DNA from: Gammaproteobacteria bacterium
Lineage (GTDB): Bacteria; Pseudomonadota; Gammaproteobacteria; Francisellales; CACEW01
Assembly (NCBI GenBank): GCA_029256015.1
Contig: JAQSYQ010000006.1
Location: 1-64,000, forward strand
Direction: 5' to 3'
DNA length: 64,000 nt
Shown: positions 51,003-58,361 of the stretch, piece after piece
Position numbering within the stretch: the first letter of the stretch is position 1
Layout of the letters: each line of letters begins with the position of its first letter
Notes under the pieces: model-generated
Database searches by the model: none
What the model was told of the DNA's origin: nothing
Seen by the model: only the letters and a program-made list of their open reading frames with translations
Made by a program: the position numbers and the translations under genes

Positions 51003-52666
51003 TAAGCTTTCTTATTGCTAACCAACACATCTTGCTGGGTTTGGTCAATGACAAATAGATTGTGGTAGGCGGATTGAGACTGATAGTCGCCTTGGCTCAT
51101 TATCGCATAAACCGTTTGGGGGCTTTGCCAGAGCTGCCAAAGCTGGTCATCATCAATCATCCAGTTTTTTGAATCAGGTTGAATTCCCATGCCATAGCTA
51201 AGCTCATCTTGCCAATCAACAATAAGGATTTTGCGCTGAATATAGTAGGGTAGGTCTTGGTAATAAGTCCTAAAACTGACTACCACTGCATTAGGATTGG
51301 CTTGCAATAAAGGCTTTAAATCCATGGCTAGCGGCTCGATGGATCGATTGACTATATAAGGAGCGGCTACCCATACCAAGTTCATAACAATCCAGGGCAG
51401 AATAATCATGCTAATAATGCTGTGCTTAAATTTATTTTTACAGCAGAAATAAATATTAAGAAGCCCTGTCACTAAAAAGCATAAGGATGTCAAAATAATC
51501 ATACTATAAGTGAAGTGGGCATTGCTAAGAGCTTGGAATTTTGGAGTAAACGGCAAGCCGATGCTCAAAATCAAACATAAGGCAACAAATAGCCCGATGC
51601 TGATTTTCTGATTTTTAACTAAAGCTTGCTCCCAGCGAGCATCAATATAGCAGGCGGTCAAAATCGACAATGGCGCAATAATGGGGAGTAAATAAGGGAT
51701 TAAAATAGAATGAGAGCAGGCAAAAAATAAGGTGATAGCGCCTGCCCAGATTAGAAGAAACATAGCATCAGGGGAGTGATGTCTTAGGGCCCATTTAGGC
51801 AGATTGTATCGAACAGTTTGTACTATCCAAACTGTCCAAGGAAAGAAACCGAATAATACAACAGCCATATAGCTTGATAGGGGCATAGCCCGATGTTCTA
51901 TTGGGGTAGCATAGCGAGCAAACTGCTGAACAATAAAAAACTCATGGAAGAAACTAGGCACAACCCTTTGAGTCAAAATAATCCAAGGCAGAATAACCAG
52001 CATAAACAAAACAAGGCCGCTTGCTATCTTCATTTGTTTTAAAACATACCAGCGGTTTAATATCAAAATCCAAAGCCCGATAATCATCATGGGAAAAACG
52101 ATCCCAATTAAGCCTTTGCTCAAAAAAGCCAGGCCAGCGGCAATATAGGCAAACCAGAAGTATAGGTTTTGTTTCATGCCAAAAGAGCGCAGTCCTAACA
52201 TAAAGCTAAGTAAGCTTACGGTCATAAAGAAGCTTAAGCCCGCATCGGTCGTTAACATGTGGTTGATAGCAATATAAAGAAGGGCGCTGCTCGAAATTAA
52301 TGTGGCTAAAATCCCACAGCGACGGTTAAATAAGCTGCGGCTGGCGTAGTAAATGCTCAAACAGCCTAGTACTGAAAAGCAGCCGTTAACTGCTCTTGCA
52401 GCCCAATTGCTGTAACCGAAAATATGAATAAAAAAAGCGGTGAACCAGTAAACCAAGGGGGGCTTTTCAAAGTAAATGATCCCATTGAGATGAGGGACTA
52501 GAAAATTGCCAGATGCCAGCATTTCTCTTGGAATTTCAGCATAGCGGCCTTCATCCGGAGTAAATAGGCTGGGAATGCCCAGAGTAATAAAAGAGACAAT
52601 GCCTATAATAAAGCAAAGCCAAAGCATATCGGTTAGCCAAGTTCGGTCAAAGTGGTTTCTATTCAT
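51002..52666 (-). CDS. ArnT-like lipid A/LPS glycosyltransferase (GT83)
   Basis: A 554-residue membrane protein with about twelve helices followed by a C-terminal periplasmic domain (~450-554). The first periplasmic loop has the hallmark SLFTPDEGRYAEIPREML (catalytic Asp-Glu), and YFEKPPLVYWFTAFFIHIFG follows. Such enzymes transfer a sugar from undecaprenyl phosphate to lipid A or core in the periplasm. With ugd, the decarboxylase, the ArnC-like and the flippase-like genes it makes an arn-like pathway, but its sugar is probably not Ara4N because arnB and arnD are missing. Confidence 0.9.
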   Translation of the reverse strand: MNRNHFDRTWLTDMLWLCFIIGIVSFITLGIPSLFTPDEGRYAEIPREMLASGNFLVPHLNGIIYFEKPPLVYWFTAFFIHIFGYSNWAARAVNGCFSVLGCLSIYYASRSLFNRRCGILATLISSSALLYIAINHMLTTDAGLSFFMTVSLLSFMLGLRSFGMKQNLYFWFAYIAAGLAFLSKGLIGIVFPMMIIGLWILILNRWYVLKQMKIASGLVLFMLVILPWIILTQRVVPSFFHEFFIVQQFARYATPIEHRAMPLSSYMAVVLFGFFPWTVWIVQTVRYNLPKWALRHHSPDAMFLLIWAGAITLFFACSHSILIPYLLPIIAPLSILTACYIDARWEQALVKNQKISIGLFVALCLILSIGLPFTPKFQALSNAHFTYSMIILTSLCFLVTGLLNIYFCCKNKFKHSIISMIILPWIVMNLVWVAAPYIVNRSIEPLAMDLKPLLQANPNAVVVSFRTYYQDLPYYIQRKILIVDWQDELSYGMGIQPDSKNWMIDDDQLWQLWQSPQTVYAIMSQGDYQSQSAYHNLFVIDQTQQDVLVSNKKA

Positions 52667-52797
52667 TAATCTATTACTTCACGCTATAAATAATCGCAAA
52701 CGATAGCATTATTCCTTTGCTTGCAAAAGAGGGGAAATAGCTTACAGCACTTTTATATTATAAAATGTGCTCGTCTAACTCCTAGGGGAATTTGGCT

Positions 52798-53856
52798 ATG
52801 ACTCGACTAAATGATAGACCTGCCATTGATTCATCGATAGATGAAAACTCACTTGGCTTTCTTATAGCTGCATATCCGCTTCCTGTACTGGAAACAATCT
52901 ATCAAGGATTTACTGAAAGGCGTTTAAACTCGATTCACAGTATAAAAGCCATTCAAGATCTAAAAAATATAGAAAGGCTGTTAAGAGAAAATGCAGGGAT
53001 AACTACTCTTGGTATTATGGAGTCATATTTGCCTCTACTCACTGCTATAAATAAAGCGATTGCTGACTATGTTTCAGTATGCCAGAAAAGCATGATTTCG
53101 AGTAGCTTTTCACAGGTTTCCTGTGCGATAGAGTATCAGGCGCTGCTTAATGTTTATATAGAGCATCCTAAGGCAATTGGTTTGGCGACTTTAAAAGAAA
53201 TGTCCACTTATTTACGTGAACACCCACAAGATACTGCCATACAAAAGCTTATTGATGAAAAAAAAGAGGAAATGCAAATATACAGGGATGAGGGCCGAAT
53301 GATTCATGCTCATGGAGGGCTGCTTAATGGCCGATCTTCTTTTGGGTTTTTTATCTGCTCCCTTATGATGTTAGCCTTTAGAGCTATTTTATCTCCCTCC
53401 AAAAATTATAATTGGCATTCGGCTGGACTAGACTTACTCAGTCTGATGGTAATTATTTTTGGGGGAGTGGTGGTAGATGGTATAACTAATGATGTTGATG
53501 CCAGGGAAATAATAAGGTTCCCAAAATTAAATCCGTCTGAGTTCAATAGCCTGGGGCGTACTTTCACTCAGGAAGGGTTGCAAACCTGGTTTGAAAGCTA
53601 TAAAGGATCTATTGGCGCGCTTGAATTTTCTCAACATGCCAGGAAAAAACTTTTAATAAGTGCAGCGCTCGTTACTATGCTGTTTGTTTATCAAGTTTTG
53701 CAAATGCCCAAACTAGCCCCCGCATCAGCTGCACTTGCATTAAACGCTTTGTGCTTTATAGCAGGGGCTTATCGTGATCTTGGCGGGGATAGGTTCTCTC
53801 GCTATGTGAATAGATATGAGCTTGCAGGATTAGAGCAGCCTGCTTCACCGGTTTAA
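52798..53856 (+). CDS. Unknown membrane-associated protein
   Basis: A 352-residue protein; AGGGGAAT before ATG 52798 decides the start over a TTG. The N-terminal half (to ~180) is soluble and helical. Then come hydrophobic segments FGFFICSLMMLAFRAILSPS and SAGLDLLSLMVIIFGGVVVD, and a C-terminal pair (KLLISAALVTMLFVYQVL, APASAALALNALCFIAGAY). The tail is AGLEQPASPV. I recognise no family. The isolated, internally hydrophobic layout resembles membrane-targeted effectors, but a plain membrane protein is equally possible. Confidence 0.6.
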   Translation: MTRLNDRPAIDSSIDENSLGFLIAAYPLPVLETIYQGFTERRLNSIHSIKAIQDLKNIERLLRENAGITTLGIMESYLPLLTAINKAIADYVSVCQKSMISSSFSQVSCAIEYQALLNVYIEHPKAIGLATLKEMSTYLREHPQDTAIQKLIDEKKEEMQIYRDEGRMIHAHGGLLNGRSSFGFFICSLMMLAFRAILSPSKNYNWHSAGLDLLSLMVIIFGGVVVDGITNDVDAREIIRFPKLNPSEFNSLGRTFTQEGLQTWFESYKGSIGALEFSQHARKKLLISAALVTMLFVYQVLQMPKLAPASAALALNALCFIAGAYRDLGGDRFSRYVNRYELAGLEQPASPV

Positions 53857-53918
53857 TTTTAAACACTGGATACTTGAGCGCTGTTCTATTATGATGAGCC
53901 ATATTTCGGAGTAAAGAT

Positions 53919-54095
53919 ATGGAATTCAAAAAATACATGTGTGTGCTATGCGGTTTTATCTACGATGAGGCCGAAGGCTGGCCAGCTGATGGCATTGCTC
54001 CAGGGACCAAATGGGAAGATGTGCCTTTAAACTGGCAGTGCCCTGAGTGTGGGGCGGCTAAACAAGACTTCGAGATGATAGAGCTCAACGACTAA
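53919..54095 (+). CDS. Rubredoxin
   Basis: A 58-residue iron protein with both iron-binding pairs: [15 protein letters not shown] (C8, C11) and [14 protein letters not shown] (C41, C44). Between them lies [11 protein letters not shown], as in classical rubredoxins. It transfers single electrons in the cytosol, often for oxidative-stress reductases or alkane hydroxylases; the partner is not visible here. CGGAGTAAAGAT precedes the ATG. The gene is short and easily missed. A family P palindrome begins at the base after its TAA. Confidence 0.95.
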   Translation: MEFKKYMCVLCGFIYDEAEGWPADGIAPGTKWEDVPLNWQCPECGAAKQDFEMIELND

Positions 54096-54218
54096 CAATA
54101 TTTCCACTTTCGTGCTTATTCTGCGTTATTTCTCGGGCAAGCTTCCTCATGGATTAATTATACACTCCGGTAGTCGGCCTGCGGACGCCTTGTCTAAGTG
54201 ACGAAATTGAAAATATTG
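54096..54218. repeat. Long imperfect palindrome directly after the rubredoxin stop (family P, copy 6)
   Basis: CAATATTTCCACTTTCGTGC on the left pairs with CGAAATTGAAAATATTG on the right. Inside it has TTAATTATACACTCCGG and GTCGGCCTGCGGACGCCTT. Read in reverse it matches copy 4 at 40356 (AAGGCGTCCGCAG, CCGAGAAA, GTGGAAATAT). It starts at the base after the TAA. Confidence 0.8.
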
Positions 54219-54228
54219 TGGCTCAAAT

Positions 54229-54256
54229 AAAAAACCCGCCTAAGTAGCGGGTTTTT
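54229..54256. terminator. Bidirectional factor-independent terminator
   Basis: AAAAAACCCGC-CTAAGTA-GCGGGTTTTT: a 7-9 bp GC-rich stem with an A-run on one side and a T-run on the other. It can end transcripts from rubredoxin (+) and from rpmB-rpmG (-), which converge here. This is the clearest classical terminator in the window. Confidence 0.9.
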
Positions 54257-54257
54257 C

Positions 54258-54339
54258 TGGATCCCCGATTACTGATCTTTTAGATCAGTCTCGAGGATGA
54301 CGATTTTCTATAACAGCAAGCTGCCAAGAAAATCTGTCA
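54258..54339 (-). repeat. Hairpin plus REP-like composite at the rpmG stop codon
   Basis: On the minus strand it starts TGACAGATTTTCTTGGCAG, then CTTG, CTGTTATAGAAAATC, CGTCATCCTCGAGACTGATC and ATCGGGGATCCA. It is the second copy of the element at 35697 and again supplies the TGA of the gene, here rpmG. The hairpin stem GATTTTCT/AGAAAATC is conserved while the loop differs. It ends at the terminator. Confidence 0.85.
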
Positions 54340-54504
54340 TTTAATCTTTTTCTCTTTATAGATAACGTGCTTACGAACCACTGGATCGTATTTGCTCATT
54401 TCCATTTTTTCTGGAGTGTTTTGCTTATTTTTCAAAGTGGTATAGAAATGACCGGTTCCTGCGGTGGATTCCAGTTTGATTTTTTCGGTTTTACCTTTTG
54501 CCAT
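54337..54504 (-). CDS. rpmG: 50S ribosomal protein L33
   Basis: A 55-residue ribosomal protein: [20 protein letters not shown], then [20 protein letters not shown] and a final basic [11 protein letters not shown]. It has no zinc-binding cysteines, so it is the zinc-independent form of L33. It follows rpmB by 11 bases, the usual rpmBG operon. Its last codon and TGA run into the hairpin/REP composite repeat. Too short for many gene-finding cut-offs. Confidence 0.95.
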   Translation of the reverse strand: MAKGKTEKIKLESTAGTGHFYTTLKNKQNTPEKMEMSKYDPVVRKHVIYKEKKIK

Positions 54505-54515
54505 GATCCTGTTCC

Positions 54516-54752
54516 TTAAATTTTGTTGCCGTTAGCGCGAAGTTCAGCTAAAACTGCATCAATACCATTTTTATCAACGGTACGCATTGCTTTGTGGCTC
54601 AAACGCAGTTTAACGAAGCGGTTTTCTGACTCCACCCAAAAGCGATGAGTGTGCAAATTAGGCAAGAAACGGCGCTTGGTTTTATTATGAGCGTGAGAGA
54701 CGTTATTGCCGACGGCGGGACGCTTCCCTGTCAATTGGCATACTCTAGACAT
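54516..54752 (-). CDS. rpmB: 50S ribosomal protein L28
   Basis: A 78-residue ribosomal protein: [59 protein letters not shown]. Length and pattern match E. coli L28. First gene of rpmB-rpmG. GGAGGATTAAC precedes the start. In many gammaproteobacteria radC lies just upstream of rpmB; here an OPT transporter gene separates them. Confidence 0.97.
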   Translation of the reverse strand: MSRVCQLTGKRPAVGNNVSHAHNKTKRRFLPNLHTHRFWVESENRFVKLRLSHKAMRTVDKNGIDAVLAELRANGNKI

Positions 54753-54916
54753 GTTAATCCTCCAACAAATCCTTAAAATGAAAAGGCGTAATTTATACCA
54801 AGTTTTATGCTTTGATGCAAGGACAATGTTCGAGTATTTTATTTTTAGTGCATTTATCGGCTAATTCGAGTTAAACTATCACGTTTTTACTGAGTAATAC
54901 GCCAAAAAGGAATGAG

Positions 54917-56899
54917 ATGAGCTCCGAAGACAATAAACCTTTAATCCCCGCTTCAACAATTCTGCCAGAATTTACTATAAAAGCGATTATTTTGTCTCTT
55001 ATTTTAGCAGCGGTATTGGCAGCTTCTAATGCCTACCTTGCTCTAAAACTTGGCCAAACTATTTCGGCTTCCATTCCTGCTTCTGTACTGGCTTTGGGAG
55101 TGCTTCGCTTTTTCAAAAACTCCAATGTGCTTGAAAGCAACTTAGCCCAAACCGCAGCTTCGGCAGGGGAAGGAGTGGCAGCGGCTATTTCCTTTGTATT
55201 GCCGGCGATGATATTAGTTCATGCCTGGATTGGATTTCCTTATTGGGAAACCACTTTGGTTACCATGGTGGGTGGCTTGCTTGGGGTAATGTTTTCTATT
55301 CCATTGCGTCCTATTCTATTGAATTTACCAGAATTGAGTTTCCCTGAGGGCACTGCAATCGGTAATGTATTAAAGGCCAGTACCCAGGGTGGCTCCCAAA
55401 TGAAGTTTTTGGCCCAGGGTGGCCTAGTTGGGGCAGCACTAAGTTTTGCTCAGGACGGTTTGCAGTTTATTTCCGATAACTGGCAGATATGGACCTATAC
55501 CCGCCAAAGTTTATTTGGAATCGGGATCGGTTTTTCACCCGCATTGGTTGCAGCGGGTTATATAGTTGGAATACGAGTAGGCTTTAGCTTGTTTGTTGGT
55601 GTGATTCTGGGTTGGGTAATGGTATTGCCCGCTTTAGCCATGCATTTTCATGAACCTCACACGACAGACGCCTATGATGCAGCGATGGACTTGTGGTCCA
55701 ATCATTTAAGGTTTGTCGGTGTGGGAACAATGTTAGTCGGGGGCTTTTTCACCTTGGCCCAACTGATTAGGCCTATTATTAAAGGGTTTTCCCGTTCATG
55801 GGAAGCCATGGGTAAAGCTAAAAATTCAGTCGAGGGGGTGCCTCGTACTGAAAAAGATATTCCTACCCCTTATGTTTTATTAGGTTTAGCCTTGTTAACT
55901 TTGGCTTTATTGCCTCTTATCGGTCACTATATTTTAAGTTTGCAAGTTTTGAATCATCGCTTTGATTTGCTGATTACGACTGTATTTTCTGTATGCTATG
56001 TATTTGTGATAGGTTTTATTTTGGCAACAATTTGCGGTTACTTCACAGGGCTGATCGGCTCATCAAACAACCCATTGTCCGGTGTACTGATTATTGCCGT
56101 GATTATATTGTCTTTGCTGTATTTGGTGCTTTTCCACGGTTATATAGCTACTCAAGGGACCCGCGTTATTTCATTGGTTATTTTGGTTATTACGATTATT
56201 GCAGCTGCTGCGTCCATTGCTAATGAAAACATTCAGGACCTAAAAGCCGGCCAGATGGTTGGAGCGACTCCTTGGAAACAGCAATTAATGCTAGCCTTAG
56301 GTGTGATCGTATCGGCTTTAATTATAGCCCCAGTGCTTGATTTACTGTTTAATGCTTATGGAATTGCCGGCGTTTATCCTCGCCCTGGAATGGACCCTTC
56401 GCAAATGTTAGCTGCGCCTCAAGCAAGTTTGATGGCGGCTGTAGCTCAAGGTGTCATTATGCACCATTTAGAGTGGAATATGATCGGCTTAGGTGGCCTG
56501 TTGGCAATCGGAACGATTATTGTCGATCGCTATTTGCGTGGCAAAAATAAGTGCTTGCCTACTCTGGCGGTCGGTTTAGGAATTTATTTGCCTCCAGAAG
56601 TGATTACGCCGGCTGTGATTGGCGCTTTTGTAAACTACGCGGTAAAACTTTATTTAGCTAAAAGGGAAAGCGGCAGTGTAATTGACAACCCTCGCTATAA
56701 CCGAGGTGTATTACTGGCCTGTGGCCTGGTGGCTGGAAGCGCTTTAATGGGCGTGCTTTTGGCAATTCCTTTCGTGATCGCGGGCAACTCCAGCGTCCTG
56801 GCGATAGTAGGGCCAAACTTCACCATGATTGCTAACATATTAGGTATGGTCTGTTTGGTAGGTCTTGGCGCTTGGCTGTATAGAACGGCAACTCGCTAA
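54917..56899 (+). CDS. OPT-family oligopeptide transporter
   Basis: A 660-residue inner-membrane protein with about 14-16 helices. It begins ILPEFTIKAIILSLILAAVL and SNAYLALKLGQTISASIPAS, and has LNLPELSFPEGTAIGNVLKA and ASIANENIQDLKAGQMVGAT, all typical of the bacterial OPT group. It likely imports small peptides driven by protons; some OPT members move metal chelates. AAGGAATGAG precedes the ATG. It is placed between rpmB and radC, where neighbours in related genomes usually touch. Confidence 0.93.
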   Translation: MSSEDNKPLIPASTILPEFTIKAIILSLILAAVLAASNAYLALKLGQTISASIPASVLALGVLRFFKNSNVLESNLAQTAASAGEGVAAAISFVLPAMILVHAWIGFPYWETTLVTMVGGLLGVMFSIPLRPILLNLPELSFPEGTAIGNVLKASTQGGSQMKFLAQGGLVGAALSFAQDGLQFISDNWQIWTYTRQSLFGIGIGFSPALVAAGYIVGIRVGFSLFVGVILGWVMVLPALAMHFHEPHTTDAYDAAMDLWSNHLRFVGVGTMLVGGFFTLAQLIRPIIKGFSRSWEAMGKAKNSVEGVPRTEKDIPTPYVLLGLALLTLALLPLIGHYILSLQVLNHRFDLLITTVFSVCYVFVIGFILATICGYFTGLIGSSNNPLSGVLIIAVIILSLLYLVLFHGYIATQGTRVISLVILVITIIAAAASIANENIQDLKAGQMVGATPWKQQLMLALGVIVSALIIAPVLDLLFNAYGIAGVYPRPGMDPSQMLAAPQASLMAAVAQGVIMHHLEWNMIGLGGLLAIGTIIVDRYLRGKNKCLPTLAVGLGIYLPPEVITPAVIGAFVNYAVKLYLAKRESGSVIDNPRYNRGVLLACGLVAGSALMGVLLAIPFVIAGNSSVLAIVGPNFTMIANILGMVCLVGLGAWLYRTATR

Positions 56900-57024
56900 A
56901 TCCCCTCTCGTTCCCCCTTTTTCTAAGGGGGATGTTCTTAAATCCTTTAAAGTACCCTCCTTTTTAAAGAAGGGCAGGGTGGATTTAAGTTTCCCTCCTT
57001 TTCTAAAGGAGGGCTAGGGTGGAT
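56900..57024. repeat. Three tandem CCCTCC/GGAGGG repeat units between convergent genes (family R)
   Basis: Units: CCCCCTTTTTCTAAGGGGG, ACCCTCCTTTTTAAAGAAGG then GCAGGGTGGATTTAA, and CCCTCCTTTTCTAAAGGAGG then GCTAGGGTGGATTTT. Each is a short palindrome followed by a GGGTGGATTT tail. The array fills the whole gap between the OPT and radC stop codons and may act as a two-way terminator. Confidence 0.85.
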
Positions 57025-57025
57025 T

Positions 57026-57700
57026 TTATAGCTTTTTAAGCTCAGCAAAAGAACAGTATTCCGAATCGCCGATAATAATATGATCTAGAACCCTGACATC
57101 AATCTCCAGCAGCAAGCTTTTTAGGCGCTGAGTAAGTTCGATATCTTCTGCACTTGGCCGGGCATCTCCTGAAGGATGATTGTGCCCAAAAATAACGGCC
57201 GAGGCATTAAATTTAAGGCATCGGCGAATAATTTCTCTGGGGTAAATTGTGGCTTGGTCAACGCTGCCTGAAAATAAATCCTCACAGGCCAATACTTTGT
57301 TTTGGCAGTCTAAAAATAAGACCACAAAGTTTTCATTGATCTGATCTCGAAGAGCGTGCCGAAAAAAATCAATCACCTGAGAGGGGTTTCGTAAGCTTTT
57401 GCCTTTATTGAGCTTTTCTTTCATCTGTCTTTTTATCATTTCTGCAGCAGCCTGCAATTCAATATAATGGGTTTTTCCTATTCCCTTAATGGAACAAAAA
57501 CTGGATTGATCAGCCCCTAGCAATTGCCTTAAGCCGCCAAATTTTGCCAAAAGCTCATGAGCTAAATCCACGGCGCTTTTACCCGGTATTCCGGTTCGCA
57601 AAAATATCGCTAATAACTCGGCGTCACTTAAGCTGTTCGGGCCTTCAGTTAAGAATTTTTCACGAGGCCGCATATTTTTCGGTAAGGTTTTGATTAGCAT
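57026..57700 (-). CDS. radC: RadC-family JAB1/MPN protein
   Basis: A 224-residue protein with an N-terminal helix-hairpin-helix part (LGADQSSFCSIKGIGKTHYI) and a C-terminal JAMM metalloprotease-like domain (VIFGHNHPSGDARPSAEDIE, then VRVLDHIIIGDSEYCSFAE). It starts LPKNMRPREKFLTEGPNSLS, as is usual. The true cellular role of RadC is unsettled. It is divergent from dut across 109 bases. coaBC, often found between radC and dut in this class, is absent. Confidence 0.95.
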   Translation of the reverse strand: MLIKTLPKNMRPREKFLTEGPNSLSDAELLAIFLRTGIPGKSAVDLAHELLAKFGGLRQLLGADQSSFCSIKGIGKTHYIELQAAAEMIKRQMKEKLNKGKSLRNPSQVIDFFRHALRDQINENFVVLFLDCQNKVLACEDLFSGSVDQATIYPREIIRRCLKFNASAVIFGHNHPSGDARPSAEDIELTQRLKSLLLEIDVRVLDHIIIGDSEYCSFAELKKL

Positions 57701-57809
57701 ATTGAGACAAGGCTGTGATACAGTTTAATCAGATTAGTTTATTTTTTGTACAGATACAAGGCTGCCACTATCGTAATCTATTATGACTTAACTACTATTC
57801 AGGAATATT

Positions 57810-58268
57810 ATGAAGCCCAGCATCCAAGTTAAAATTCTTAACCCTAAAGTAAGTAAAGACTTTCCTTTGCCACAATACGCTACCCCAGGCTCAGCCGGCT
57901 TAGATTTAAGGGCATGTTTAGATCAAGCTCTAGAGCTTAATCCAGGAGAATGCAAACTCATCCCCACAGGAATAGCCATTTATATCGGCGATCCTAATTT
58001 GGCTGCCTTGATTTTACCAAGATCAGGTTTAGGCCATAAGCACGGAATTGTCTTGGGAAATTTGGTGGGGTTGATTGACTCAGATTATCAAGGCGAGCTT
58101 ATGATATCTTGCTGGAACCGTGGACAAACTGCTTTTACTATTCAGCCCGGAGAGAGAATTGCTCAATTAGTATTGGTGCCCGTTGTGCAAGCTGAATTTA
58201 ATGTAGTTAATGAGTTTGCAGCAACCCAGCGTGGAGCCGGTGGTTTTGGTTCAAGCGGAACCAAATAA
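57810..58268 (+). CDS. dut: Deoxyuridine 5'-triphosphate nucleotidohydrolase
   Basis: A 152-residue trimeric dUTPase that makes dUMP and keeps uracil out of DNA. All five motifs are present: [48 protein letters not shown] and [10 protein letters not shown]. Length equals the E. coli protein. In pseudomonads and relatives dut is followed by algC; here an ankyrin/U-box gene has been placed between them. Confidence 0.97.
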   Translation: MKPSIQVKILNPKVSKDFPLPQYATPGSAGLDLRACLDQALELNPGECKLIPTGIAIYIGDPNLAALILPRSGLGHKHGIVLGNLVGLIDSDYQGELMISCWNRGQTAFTIQPGERIAQLVLVPVVQAEFNVVNEFAATQRGAGGFGSSGTK

Positions 58269-58361
58269 TTTATCGCTATATTAATCAAGCATATAACATT
58301 GCTTGTAAATCCATAGCCGTCTGCATAGAATGAAAATTCTTGAGTCCATTAGGAACTTTCT

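Noticed and set aside
54337..54504. L33 lacking zinc cysteines as damaged
   Set aside because: Zinc-free L33 is the normal form in most gammaproteobacteria.
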